Assembly: GCA_021776685.1 (NCBI GenBank)
Contig: JAJFFJ010000037.1
Coordinates: 1 to 49,697, forward strand
Direction of reading: 5' to 3'
Length of the DNA: 49,697 nt
From: Alphaproteobacteria bacterium
Lineage (GTDB): Bacteria > Pseudomonadota > Alphaproteobacteria > Bin65
Shown: positions 34,292 through 42,398 of the stretch, one piece after another
Position numbering within the stretch: the first letter of the stretch is position 1
How the letters are laid out: each line of letters starts with the position of its first letter
Position numbers and translations under genes: made by a program
Notes under the pieces: generated by a model
Told to the model about the DNA's origin: nothing
Seen by the model: the letters and a program-made list of their open reading frames with translations, nothing else
The model's database searches: none

Positions 34292-34603
34292 ATGCGCTGG
34301 TCCCACAAAAGACCTGACAGTCCCTCGGCAGCGCCGGTCTTCGGCCTGGCGGCCCTGTTCCTGCCGCTGTTCCTGTTCCTCCTGGCCGAACATGCAGGCG
34401 CTGCTGAAGGATGTCGCGAGGCCTCCCGCGCCAAAGTCACCCGCACATACAAGCGTTGCCTCCGTCTTTGCCCACCGCCGTCAAATTTCCGCGGCCGCAG
34501 TTTCTGCTTCAAAGATTGCAAGTCGTGGTTTTACACCGCGCACCGCCAGGAAAAGATCTGCAAGCTGCCCTATATTCTCGAAAAGACGCAGCAACCCTCC
34601 TAG
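34292..34603 (+). CDS. Small secreted Cys-rich protein, unknown
   Basis: The 103-residue protein has a signal peptide (VFGLAALFLPLFLFLLAEHA, cleavage near AGAAEG) and six mature cysteines in GCREASRAK, RCLRLCPPP, FCFKDCK and ICKLP, so disulfides are likely. The ATG at 34292 is chosen because it directly precedes the signal peptide; a GTG at 34250 would add a hydrophilic tail. Family not recognised. Confidence 0.65.
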   Translation: MRWSHKRPDSPSAAPVFGLAALFLPLFLFLLAEHAGAAEGCREASRAKVTRTYKRCLRLCPPPSNFRGRSFCFKDCKSWFYTAHRQEKICKLPYILEKTQQPS

Positions 34604-34653
34604 CGGGTTAAACGTCCATCTGCTATGCCGTGCCCGGCAACGGGAGCGCGACC

Positions 34654-34851
34654 ATGACAGAGTATGAACGCGAGATGCTGGCGGCACTGCAAGCCATCCG
34701 CGAGACCCTGGGCGACATCCACCGGGACCTTGCGGACCTTCGCGTGGCCCAGGCCCAATCTGGCGCCCATGTGCGGGAACAGATAACCGGCGGCAGCGCC
34801 ACTTTCAGCGACCTGACCCAAAACAAGCACCTCCCGAAACGGCTCGGTTGA
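34654..34851 (+). CDS. Small helical cytoplasmic protein, unknown
   Basis: The 65-residue protein MTEYEREMLAALQAIRETLG... has a heptad-like pattern over residues 3-40, suggesting a coiled coil. GGGAG lies eight bases before the ATG. No cysteine, signal peptide or family is recognised. It lies 43 bp before the DUF952 gene. Confidence 0.55.
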   Translation: MTEYEREMLAALQAIRETLGDIHRDLADLRVAQAQSGAHVREQITGGSATFSDLTQNKHLPKRLG

Positions 34852-34894
34852 TGTTGTCGCCTGTTGCCGAAACGGTTCCCACCGCGGCTGCCTC

Positions 34895-35251
34895 ATGAAA
34901 CCGGATCTGATCTATCATATCTGCCGGCGTGACGAATGGCAGGCGGCAGAGGCCGCCGGCGCCTATGGCGGTTCCTCCCAGGATCAGGCCGATGGCTTCA
35001 TCCATTTCTCAGACGGTGCGCAGGTGGTCGCCAGTGTCGCCAAACACCGGGCGGGACAGACCGGTCTGGTTCTTCTAAGCGTCGATCCGGACACACTGGG
35101 TGCAGCGCTCAAGTGGGAACCCTCCCGCGGCGGTGCGCTGTTTCCGCATCTTTATGGAGCATTGCCGTTATCGGCCGTCAAACAGGTCGATGACCTGCCT
35201 CTGGGTAATAACGGCCGGCACATTTTTCCTGCCGGATTTGATGTGGGGTAA
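34895..35251 (+). CDS. DUF952 family protein
   Basis: The 118-residue protein matches DUF952: it starts with LIYHICRRDEWQAAEAAG, has DQADGFIHFSDGAQV in the middle and ends LYGALPLSAVKQVDDLPLG. The fold is related to ADP-ribosyltransferases, but no function is established. The length is normal for the family. Confidence 0.88.
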   Translation: MKPDLIYHICRRDEWQAAEAAGAYGGSSQDQADGFIHFSDGAQVVASVAKHRAGQTGLVLLSVDPDTLGAALKWEPSRGGALFPHLYGALPLSAVKQVDDLPLGNNGRHIFPAGFDVG

Positions 35252-35541
35252 CCGACGACCTCGCGTCCGCCGGTAGGCCCGCTAATGCCCGGGCGCTGCG
35301 CCTACCTGGATTGTAATAGGACAAGGAACGATCCACGCGCAGATGAAAATCCACCCCAAAACTGTTAAAATAAATAAAAATCGTGCGACTAGATAAAAAA
35401 CAAAATTAAAACACAGCATTTCTCGAATAATTATTGAATAAGATCGAATCACATTTAATGAGTCTCTATTGAATTCTCAAAATATATAACCATATTTTAC
35501 ATATTCGTGGTTAAACACGACTATAATATAGGAATTTCATC
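35252..35541. other. AT-rich upstream region
   Basis: From about 35340 the base composition falls sharply below that of the neighbours, with many A and T runs. No gene is seen in it. The part from 35427 is homologous to 37360-37473. Confidence 0.6.
35427..35541 (+). repeat. AT-rich leader, paralogous copy 1
   Basis: It begins ATAATTATTGAATAA and ends TAGGAATTTCATC at the ATG. The same blocks occur in order and at nearly the same spacing (103 versus 102 bp from first block to the AGGAATT) at 37360-37473. Confidence 0.7.
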
Positions 35542-35691
35542 ATGTCATTTAAAGATTGGTCACAGTCACAGGACAAGAACAGCAAAAACAAATCACAGGG
35601 CGATTCGAAGGCCGCACCGGCAGATGAAAAAGCCGTGCCGATCGTCGACAAAGCGCCGGCAGAAGCAGCGCCGGCGCCAAAGTCAACCTAG
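35542..35691 (+). CDS. 49-residue hydrophilic small protein
   Basis: The frame MSFKDWSQSQDKNSKNKSQG continues with Ala/Pro/Lys residues and ends in PAPKST. It follows an AGGAA ribosome binding site at suitable distance. The composition suggests a disordered protein. The second copy of this leader and gene at 37360 onward is decayed, and the codon-by-codon match between them supports this being a real gene. The function is unknown. Confidence 0.6.
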   Translation: MSFKDWSQSQDKNSKNKSQGDSKAAPADEKAVPIVDKAPAEAAPAPKST

Positions 35692-35764
35692 GCCTCAAGG
35701 CGAAGGCAACTCCCGGTCTTCCGCCCAGCAGCCCTGCCCTGAACAATCATGCGTGGCCAGTTCG

Positions 35765-36052
35765 ATGACGGTACGCACAACCTCGAAGACCGTAACTTTT
35801 CACGATGTCTTCACCATTGCCGGCCACCGCGAGAAATTCCCCGCGGGGGACTATTGCATTGAAACCGACGAAGAGCTGATCGAGGGCCTGTCATTCCCCG
35901 CTTACAGGCGCCTTCTGACCCTTTTGTGTTTCAACGCAGAGGCAAGCGGCGCGGGCGTCACGCAGTTCCTGAATATCGACCCTGAAGAGCTTGACGCGGC
36001 CCTGGAACGCGACCGGGAGGGCGCCGGGGCGGCTGCGGCCACCGCCGAATAG
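35765..36052 (+). CDS. Small conserved-looking protein, unknown function
   Basis: The 95-residue protein MTVRTTSKTVTFHDVFTIAG has a two-part pattern: beta-like VTFHDVFTI... FPAGDYCIETDEELIEG, then SFPAYRRLLTLLCF. It resembles small uncharacterised alphaproteobacterial proteins with a KTVTF...TDEELIEGLSF pattern, from memory. The ATG at 35765 starts the pattern; the open frame upstream is the shadow of the previous gene. Its ribosome binding site is weak. Confidence 0.6.
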   Translation: MTVRTTSKTVTFHDVFTIAGHREKFPAGDYCIETDEELIEGLSFPAYRRLLTLLCFNAEASGAGVTQFLNIDPEELDAALERDREGAGAAAATAE

Positions 36053-36145
36053 CCGGCATGGGTGCAGCAGGAATCAAGAGAACCCACAGCGCTGACCGAC
36101 AACAGGTCACTGTCGCGCAGATGACACTTCCAGAAGGAATCACAA

Positions 36146-36322
36146 ATGTATCTATCTCCGCCTATCACGGTAGTGGCCATCCTGGCGCTTGGCATTACCG
36201 CGACCGTCGCTCTCGTGCCGGCATCCCCGCTCGCATCCGCCGATGTTGCACTATCTGCTTCTGAATCAACGCCCGCGGGAAATCAGATCGACCGGACATC
36301 GGGTCCTGGCCGGAAGGAGTAG
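36146..36322 (+). CDS. 58-residue small exported or membrane peptide
   Basis: A short frame, MYLSPPITVVAILALGITAT, has a hydrophobic N-terminal segment and a possible signal cleavage after LASAD. AAGGA precedes the ATG. Its 3' end contains GGAAGG, which serves as ribosome binding site for the seven-repeat protein three bases later, so the two are probably translated together. Function unknown. Confidence 0.5.
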   Translation: MYLSPPITVVAILALGITATVALVPASPLASADVALSASESTPAGNQIDRTSGPGRKE

Positions 36323-36325
36323 CAC

Positions 36326-37102
36326 TTGAAGATACTTCGAGGCCGGAAGGCTTTCCCCACAACACTGCTGCTTGGCTGCGCCATTCTGGTTTCGTCACCG
36401 GGAACCATCCTCGCCCAACGGAACATGGCCGCCGTCCCCGACAACGCCCACGCCAGGAAATATGGCGGTGGGTGGGATTGTGACTGGGGCTTCAAGCAGG
36501 TGCGAAGAGTATGCGTGGTGGTTCGGGCCCCGCGGCACGCTCATGTCATATCCTATGGAAACGACTGGGAATGTGACCGGGGATTTGTCAAATCCGCCGG
36601 ACGGTGCGTCCCGGTGAAAGTGCCGGCAAACGGATATCTGACTGGGCAGTCCTACAAACCGGGCTGGCAATGCAAGCGCGGCTATCGGCCGGGCGCAGGC
36701 GCCTGTGTCGCGATCCCTGTGCCCCGAAACGGGTTTTTATCCGAAGAAGGCGACCGTTGGGACTGCAAGCGTGGGTTCCGAAAAGTCGGCGCCACCTGCG
36801 CTGCAATCAAGGTTCCCACCAACGGCTTTTTGACCGGAAAGACCTACGGGACCGGATGGAAGTGCAATCGCGGCTATCGCCAGGTGGGCAAGCGCTGTAC
36901 CCGCATCGATGTGCCCGCCAACGCCATCCTTGAGGAGCAATCCTATGGCCGGGGCTGGAAATGCCGCCGGGGTTACCAGACCGCCAAGGGGCGGTGCGCC
37001 GCGGTAAAGCTGCCGAAGAACGCACATCTGACCCACTCGGGCAATGCCTGGGAATGCAACCGGCCGTTTCGAATTCGACAGAATAAGTGCGCCCGGCCCT
37101 AG
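36326..37102 (+). CDS. Secreted protein of seven Cys/Trp repeats
   Basis: The 258-residue protein has a signal peptide (TLLLGCAILVSSPGTILAQ) and then seven tandem units of about 31-33 residues. Each unit has the plan VPxNAxL, a short variable stretch, GxxWxCxRGY or GF, six or seven residues, then Cys and a hydrophobic pair. Examples are GWQCKRGYRPGAGACVAI and GWKCNRGYRQVGKRCTRI. Each unit has exactly two cysteines, so one disulfide per unit is likely. The start is a TTG at 36326 with GGAAGG upstream. I know of similar repeats only in uncharacterised alphaproteobacterial envelope proteins; the function is unknown. It follows the 58-residue exported peptide by three bases. Confidence 0.75.
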   Translation: MKILRGRKAFPTTLLLGCAILVSSPGTILAQRNMAAVPDNAHARKYGGGWDCDWGFKQVRRVCVVVRAPRHAHVISYGNDWECDRGFVKSAGRCVPVKVPANGYLTGQSYKPGWQCKRGYRPGAGACVAIPVPRNGFLSEEGDRWDCKRGFRKVGATCAAIKVPTNGFLTGKTYGTGWKCNRGYRQVGKRCTRIDVPANAILEEQSYGRGWKCRRGYQTAKGRCAAVKLPKNAHLTHSGNAWECNRPFRIRQNKCARP

Positions 37103-37359
37103 CCGGATCCGAAGGCGCAATGGATGAACTGGCGCTTGCCTCATGGAAACCTGTCTCAGATGCACGTTTCCCGATGCCGGAGGCCCCGTCCGGGCGTCAC
37201 AGGCCGCTGGGCGCCTAAAATGCCCACTTGGCCTGACCACTTGGAAGTAGCCGAGCATTCCTAGCGGCCTGGCAAATTTTGAAGGTAGGATGCGACAATA
37301 CAAGACAGGTTTTTCGAGTTTCAAAATAGAATTCCGTACTCCATCGCGGGTTTTTCCAC

Positions 37360-37473
37360 ATAATTATTGAATAAATCTGCACCACATTTTGCGGTATCCT
37401 ATTGAATATTCGAATTAAAATACCATGTATTATATAATTATGAACGCGCGCAGTAAAAAATAGGAATTATAAC
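37360..37473 (+). repeat. AT-rich leader, paralogous copy 2
   Basis: It shares ATAATTATTGAATAA, CACATTT, CTATTGAAT and TAGGAATT with copy 1, in the same order and near-identical spacing. Confidence 0.7.
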
Positions 37474-37620
37474 ATATAATTCAGGGAATGGTCGCGTTCG
37501 CCAAAGGAAGCCGGCAAACACAAAAACCGACGACCGTTTCAAAATCGAGAATGTCGGCGCGCCCGGCCGAAGTCAGGTCCGACTCCACAATATACGACCC
37601 GCCGCTGGATTATTGACGTC
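37474..37620 (+). pseudogene. Decayed copy of the 49-residue small protein gene
   Basis: Aligned without gaps to 35542, the start ATG is ATA and codon 2 TCA is TAA, while the following codons read FREWSRS against FKDWSQS. Lys codons at positions 15 and 17 are also kept. Similarity fades after about codon 18, so the right boundary is approximate. Confidence 0.6.
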
Positions 37621-37686
37621 GTGTGCCAACAACGCGCCTCTCGATGCCGCCGGCCAGAAACCAACCAGATTTCAGGAAACTGATCC

Positions 37687-38001
37687 ATGAGCTCAAGAAA
37701 ATTCGATTTGGGAAGAAGGCAGGCGCCAGCTGTCGCGCCGACCGTCACCACAGCAGCTTCCAGAGCGGCTGACGCGGCCTTTCGGAAAAAGGATCAGGCA
37801 GCTGCCATGTCTGACTATGAAAAAGAGAAAAAGGCCGAGCGGAAAAAGATAGAAAACCTTCGGGCGCTGCGGCTGGAAAAAGAAGCGGTCGATCGTGAGG
37901 AAGCGGCGCGAGAGGCAAAGGCGAAAGCCTCCGCGAAAAAGAAAACTGCGGCGAAGAGAAAGCCCAAGGCTGCCGCCACAGCAAGCGGCGCCGGCGCTTG
38001 A
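37687..38001 (+). CDS. Ala/Lys-rich coiled-coil small protein, unknown
   Basis: The 104-residue protein has a long charged helix (YEKEKKAERKKIENLRALRL) and an Ala/Lys tail (KASAKKKTAAKRKPKAAATA) like those of nucleic-acid-binding proteins. There is no signal peptide. A usual ribosome binding site is not obvious. Family not recognised. Confidence 0.55.
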   Translation: MSSRKFDLGRRQAPAVAPTVTTAASRAADAAFRKKDQAAAMSDYEKEKKAERKKIENLRALRLEKEAVDREEAAREAKAKASAKKKTAAKRKPKAAATASGAGA

Positions 38002-38111
38002 TTCCCGCTCCTGCGGCGCCACAGCGGACGGCAAAGCTGAATGACCCGGCGGATCAGCCATGCCTAATCCCGAGGCGTTGATTCTGCCAAACATCATGAA
38101 AGGGGTGCGTA

Positions 38112-38531
38112 ATGCCCCCGCCTCCCGGATTTTCGCTTGCCCAGTCCGAATTCAATGATTTTCTCTTCGAATTCGTTGTCGATGAAAAGGATGGCCACTA
38201 TCTGACGGTTATCTCGGCCCTGGCGCGGCTTGATCTCAATCCATGGGACGAAGCCGCCCGCCTCGCGCAGCTGCCAAGGGCAGGCGCGATCGATGAGCTG
38301 ACGGCCGTGATTCGGGATCAAGAGACTGAGGACTGGCAGCCCACCGATCCGCGATCCATCGCGACGCGCCTGGTGGACTTCCTGCCCAAATACCGCGCAG
38401 CCTCCGCCACCCCCAGGCCGCCGGGCGTCACCAAAACCAAGAGGCCAAAATCAGCCCCCCGGGAAATTTTGATGTGGCTGGTGTTTGCCACCGTGGTGGT
38501 CGTCGTCGTGTGGAGCCTGAGCCCCGGCTAA
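38112..38531 (+). CDS. C-terminally membrane-anchored protein, unknown
   Basis: The 139-residue protein has a soluble helical domain (residues about 8-95, FSLAQSEFNDFLFEFVVDEK), a Pro/Lys linker and one C-terminal membrane helix (ILMWLVFATVVVVVVWSLS). This is the layout of tail-anchored proteins with the domain facing the cytoplasm. AAGGGG lies before the ATG. Family not recognised. Confidence 0.6.
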   Translation: MPPPPGFSLAQSEFNDFLFEFVVDEKDGHYLTVISALARLDLNPWDEAARLAQLPRAGAIDELTAVIRDQETEDWQPTDPRSIATRLVDFLPKYRAASATPRPPGVTKTKRPKSAPREILMWLVFATVVVVVVWSLSPG

Positions 38532-38755
38532 TCCCGACCCCTTCAACCGAACTGCCTCTGGCGCACTGGCCCCAATTTTATGTTTGTCCAGCATTCCAAT
38601 GCAGGTCCTACGCAGCCGGAAGTACGAGCCGCGCGGAGTTGATGTTGGGTGGTTCTTCGAGCCATGATGGAAACGGAAGGAACGTTGCCGGCCCCCGCTC
38701 TGTACTTTAGAGAGGGCGGTAAAGTTCGCCGCCGTTACAGCCGAAAGGGAGCCAC

Positions 38756-39019
38756 ATGAAACTCAGACATATTCTGCCCGCGACTCTCCTCGCCATTGTC
38801 GCGTCCTCCGCCGCCCACGCGGCCTGCAGCCACAACGGCATTTCCTACAGTGCCGGCGCCAAGCGCTGCTACAGCGGGTGGTATGAGGTTTGCACCGTCG
38901 CCGGCTACTGGAGGGCCATTGGTCAGTGCCGCAAGGATGACAACAAATCCGGCCTGAAAGAAGGTCAGGTCAGTGGCAAGGTGGCTGTCGACCCCACAAA
39001 ACTGAAGAAAAAGAACTGA
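38756..39019 (+). CDS. Small secreted Cys-rich protein, unknown
   Basis: The 87-residue protein has a signal peptide ending AAHAAC. Mature residues ACSHNGISYSAGAKRCYSG, CTVAGYWRAIGQC form a compact four-Cys unit with a YS-x-GA-x-C plan, followed by a charged tail. AAAGGGAG lies before the ATG. It is similar in style to DUF1496-type periplasmic proteins, but that is a guess. Confidence 0.65.
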   Translation: MKLRHILPATLLAIVASSAAHAACSHNGISYSAGAKRCYSGWYEVCTVAGYWRAIGQCRKDDNKSGLKEGQVSGKVAVDPTKLKKKN

Positions 39020-39171
39020 CGTCTGCTTCGGGTTTCCCGTCAGCTGTCGACCTGGCGTCACCTGTGGCCAGCTGGGGTCAATCCCGGTTTTCATAGACTG
39101 CGGGTTTGGGCGTTTGGATTTGAGTGCCGGGCCGCGGATTCGCTGCCTGTAAATTCTGTCCTATGCCGAAG

Positions 39172-39310
39172 TTAGTTCCGCGCTTTCTGCGCGGCGCTGT
39201 CTCCCATCTCGGGCACGTCATGGTCGAAGAGGCCGAATGAGCGGCTGGTCTCGTGGATCAGGACAGGCTTAATCACCGCATCCAGTGCCTGGCCCCGATC
39301 TGCTATAGCC
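39172..39310 (-). pseudogene. Truncated, inactivated copy of the zincin-like peptidase gene
   Basis: The frame reads DRGQALDAVIKPVLIHETSR then SFGLFDHDVPEMG, which aligns with DRNERLEDVIEHVLIHEIGH then HFGLSDDDMHALE of the intact gene at 40346-40804. The zinc motif HEIGH has become HETSR, so the second zinc His is gone. Only the last 45 or so residues are present. The fragment lies on the other side of the phosphoesterase gene from the intact copy. Confidence 0.8.
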
Positions 39311-39392
39311 CGGTTTACTATGGATTGCGCCGGTGACGTGTTGCGTATGCGTCTGCCAAGCATGACCCACAGACCCATCCCCCCCGAGGAAC

Positions 39393-40316
39393 ATGTACGA
39401 CATCATCGGCGACATTCACGGCTATGCCGACGAGCTGGAGACCCTGCTCGATAAACTCGGCTACGCCCAGACCGGTGGTGTTCATCAGCACCCGGAACGT
39501 ACCGTCATATTCCTCGGCGATTTCATCGACCGCGGGCCTCATCAGCGGCGAACCCTGAACATCGTACGCGGTATGATCGATGCGGGCGCCGCGCTCGCGG
39601 TGATGGGCAACCACGAATATAACGCCATCGTCTATTTCACGCCGTCCGACGACGGCGGCCATCTGCGCGGCCGCAATCACAAAAACAAAAAGCAGCACGC
39701 TGCGTTTCTCAAGGAATATGAAGGCGACCCCGCTGCGTGGGCGGACGCCATCGCGTGGTTCAGAACCCTGCCCCTGTGGCTCGACCTGGACGGTATCCGT
39801 GTGGTGCACGCCTGCTGGGACAAGGCCCTCATCGACCGGCTGTCGGCCAGGTACGGCGCCAGTCCGCGGCTCGACGACGACCTGCTCGACACGTCCGCCG
39901 ATCCCTACGACTGGCAGTTCCACGCCATCAGGACACTGCTCAAAGGCAAGAAGATCAAGCTCCCCTCCGGCCATTCAATCACGGACAAGGAAGGCCATGT
40001 CAGGCATGAAATACGGGTCCGCTGGTGGGACAATGCCGCGACCTACAGGGACGCCTACATGGGACCGGAACACGCGCTGATCCATATTCCGGACGAACCC
40101 ATCGACGGCGATCATGTGATTGATTACAGCCACACGGAGCCGCCGGTCTTTCTGGGCCATTATTGGTTCGAGGGAACGCCGGCGCCGCTCGCGCCCAACA
40201 TCGCCTGCGTCGACTACAGCGTCGCCAGGGAGGGCGGCAAGCTCACCGCCTACAGGTGGGATGGCGAGACAACCCTTGAGGCTGCCAAGTTCGTGAGCGT
40301 ACCGCGACAGAGCTGA
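39393..40316 (+). CDS. Metallophosphoesterase (calcineurin-like, PrpE/ApaH type)
   Basis: The 307-residue phosphatase has all the metal-binding blocks of the family: MYDIIGDIHGYADEL, VIFLGDFIDRGP and AVMGNHEYNAI, with later His residues in RVVHACWD and FLGHYWFEG. Such enzymes act on phosphoproteins or dinucleoside polyphosphates; the substrate here is unknown. GAGGAAC precedes the ATG. It sits between the broken and intact copies of a small metallopeptidase gene. Confidence 0.9.
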   Translation: MYDIIGDIHGYADELETLLDKLGYAQTGGVHQHPERTVIFLGDFIDRGPHQRRTLNIVRGMIDAGAALAVMGNHEYNAIVYFTPSDDGGHLRGRNHKNKKQHAAFLKEYEGDPAAWADAIAWFRTLPLWLDLDGIRVVHACWDKALIDRLSARYGASPRLDDDLLDTSADPYDWQFHAIRTLLKGKKIKLPSGHSITDKEGHVRHEIRVRWWDNAATYRDAYMGPEHALIHIPDEPIDGDHVIDYSHTEPPVFLGHYWFEGTPAPLAPNIACVDYSVAREGGKLTAYRWDGETTLEAAKFVSVPRQS

Positions 40317-40345
40317 CACAGCGCAGGACGGTGCGCGCGTGCTCC

Positions 40346-40804
40346 CTACCCGCCCCGCTCTTCCCGCTCAGCCTTATCTTCCAGCGCGTGCATGTCGTCG
40401 TCGGAAAGGCCGAAATGGTGGCCGATCTCGTGGATCAGCACATGCTCGATAACATCTTCCAATCTTTCATTCCGGTCCGCGGCATAGGCGAAGATCGGCT
40501 GGCGATAGAGAAAGATCAGGTCGGGTCGCCCACCGCTCATCTGCACCGAACGCTCCCCCACCGGGACACCGGTATAGAGCCCCAGCAGGCCCCAACGTGA
40601 CTCGATGCCCATGCGCATGAGCGTCTCCGGGTCGGCGAAATCCGGCGTCTGGATGATCACGTCTGTCAGGTAACGGCGAAAACCCGCCGGCAGCGCTGCC
40701 TTGGCCCGGGCAACGGTCGCCATGAAGGCGTCATCGTCCACCGCCACGATCTGGCGTGGCGGCGCGGTCTGCGGCATGCGGGAAGCGGCGTGGGGTCGAT
40801 CCAT
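40346..40804 (-). CDS. Zincin-like metallopeptidase (PF06262 type)
   Basis: The 152-residue protein has HEIGHHFGLSDDD, the HExxH zinc motif plus a downstream Asp, as in small zincin-like peptidases formerly called DUF1025. Upstream blocks DPETLMRMGIESRWGLLGLY and PDLIFLYRQPIFAYAADR match the family. The ATG at 40804 (MDRPHAASRM) is chosen over an upstream frame extension. Substrate unknown. A degenerate fragment of a paralogue lies about 1 kb away. Confidence 0.88.
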   Translation of the reverse strand: MDRPHAASRMPQTAPPRQIVAVDDDAFMATVARAKAALPAGFRRYLTDVIIQTPDFADPETLMRMGIESRWGLLGLYTGVPVGERSVQMSGGRPDLIFLYRQPIFAYAADRNERLEDVIEHVLIHEIGHHFGLSDDDMHALEDKAEREERGG

Positions 40805-40880
40805 GCAGGATAGATAGGGAGGGTTGCGCCCGGTTCCAACCAATCTGGTTGCTGCGACCTATCCCTCGGCACTCTCTAAC

Positions 40881-42074
40881 CTACAGCGCCCGGCCGATCA
40901 GTTCGCGCATGATTTCGTTGGTGCCGGCGTAGATGCGGTGAACGCGGGCGTCGGCCCAGGCGCGGGCAATCCAGGTCTCCCACATATAGCCCTGACCGCC
41001 GTGCAGCTGCAGGCACTGGTCGAGCGTGCGGTCGGCCAATTCCGTCACCCACATCTTGGCCATGGCCGCCTTTTGTGGGTCGAGCTCGGCGCGGGCATGC
41101 TCTGCGATGCAGCGGTCCATGAACTCGCGGCCCACCGCAGCCTCCGTGGCGATATCAGCCAGCTTGAAACGGGTATTCTGGAAGTCGAAGACCGTCTGGC
41201 CAAAGGCCTTGCGCTCCTTGGTGAACTGGATCGTCTGCTCGAGTGCGGACTCAACCATGGCGATGGAGCGAACGGCGACGATCAGCCGTTCCTGGACCAG
41301 GCCGTTCATCAGATAGCGCCAGCCGTCATTCTCTGCGCCCAGCAGATTCTCAGCCGGCACCCGCAGGTCTTCAAAATAGAGCAGCCCGGTGTCCTGTGCC
41401 TTGTTGCCGATTTTCTTCAGGTTCTTCGATTTGACGTAGCCGGGGCTGTCCGTGTCCACCAGCAGCAGGGAGACGCCGCGGGCGCCCAGCGTCGGGTCGG
41501 TCTTGCACACCAGCAGGGTCAGGTCGCCGATGATCGAATTGGTGATGTAGATCTTGGAGCCGTTGACAACATAGTCGTCCCCATCTCGCACAGCGGTGGT
41601 GCGGATGCCCTGCAGATCGCTGCCCGTGTCCGGCTCGGTCATGGCGATGGAGGCGATGATCTCGCCCGACGCCATGCCGGGCAGGTAGCGCGCTTTCTGG
41701 TCATCGGTGCCAAACTTGATCAGGAAGGGCGCCACGATATAGCTGTGCAGGTCCCAGGCGGGCGCAGCCAGGCCCAGGCGGCCCAGTTCCTCCAGCACAA
41801 CGGAGTCATAGAGGAAGCCGGCTTCAGAGCCGCCATAGGCTTCCGGAATAGATGTGCCCAGCAGCCCTTCCTCACCCGCCCGCAGCCAGATTTCCCTGGG
41901 GGTCTGGCCGGCATCTTCCCAGGCGGCGTATTCCGGCACGACTTCAGCTTCGAGGAAGCGCCGGACGCTGTCGCGGAAGATATTATGCTCGGCCTCAAAA
42001 ATTGCGCGCGGAAACCCGCGGGTCGTGCCGGCACCGGGCCGGGTATGACTTGAAGCTGGGGCGTCGTCAGGCAT
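40881..42074 (-). CDS. Acyl-CoA dehydrogenase, long-chain type
   Basis: The 397-residue flavoenzyme introduces the first double bond in fatty acid or related acyl-CoA oxidation. It has IASIAMTEPDTGSDLQGI (FAD and substrate loop), VNGSKIYITNSIIGDLTLL, and the C-terminal HGGQGYMWETWIARAWADAR with IYAGTNEIMRELIGRAL. The catalytic base is probably the Glu in NGLVQERLIVAVRSI, the position used by the long-chain and isovaleryl subfamilies. The ATG at 42074 has AGGAG upstream. No partner beta-oxidation gene lies nearby. Confidence 0.93.
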   Translation of the reverse strand: MPDDAPASSHTRPGAGTTRGFPRAIFEAEHNIFRDSVRRFLEAEVVPEYAAWEDAGQTPREIWLRAGEEGLLGTSIPEAYGGSEAGFLYDSVVLEELGRLGLAAPAWDLHSYIVAPFLIKFGTDDQKARYLPGMASGEIIASIAMTEPDTGSDLQGIRTTAVRDGDDYVVNGSKIYITNSIIGDLTLLVCKTDPTLGARGVSLLLVDTDSPGYVKSKNLKKIGNKAQDTGLLYFEDLRVPAENLLGAENDGWRYLMNGLVQERLIVAVRSIAMVESALEQTIQFTKERKAFGQTVFDFQNTRFKLADIATEAAVGREFMDRCIAEHARAELDPQKAAMAKMWVTELADRTLDQCLQLHGGQGYMWETWIARAWADARVHRIYAGTNEIMRELIGRAL

Positions 42075-42398
42075 GTCAGGGCTCCTGGGCCAAGGTTGCC
42101 GCGGTAGATGGGCGGCGCTCAAACTTAATCGGACAAATTACGGAAAACCACAGCCGCGTAACTCTTGTCGAGTTTGTCTTTGCCTGGGCGCTCGCCAATA
42201 TTCACACCAGAAACCAGACCGTCACTATTTTGCCTAATTGGCCACTTTCTCCGCGTTTACCATTCTTTAGCCTTGCCAAGCCGAATCGCGCCAATAAGAT
42301 AGATAAAAGCGCCGCCACGTCCGGGAACATGTTCCAGGGTTAGGCGGCGGGTTCCTGATGGAACCAAGGCTGGAACTGAAAGAGTCGACGCGTCAGGC
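42075..42398. other. Intergenic region between acyl-CoA dehydrogenase and bpt
   Basis: No gene is seen in these 324 bp; it should hold two divergent promoters, which I could not assign. Confidence 0.4.

Larger units (their letters stand above)
37103..37686. other. Gene-poor region holding the decayed leader copy
   Basis: No intact gene is seen over 584 bp. The AT-rich part (from about 37320) is the second copy of the leader seen at 35427, followed by a dead copy of the 49-residue gene. Confidence 0.6.

Noticed and set aside
37488-37616. 42-codon frame from an ATG inside the dead small-gene copy
   Set aside because: It is out of frame with the aligned parental gene and its AGGG is only one base from the ATG; the codon alignment better supports decay.
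40824-42053. 409-codon plus-strand frame opposite the acyl-CoA dehydrogenase
   Set aside because: Antisense shadow; its residues mirror the dehydrogenase codons and match no family.
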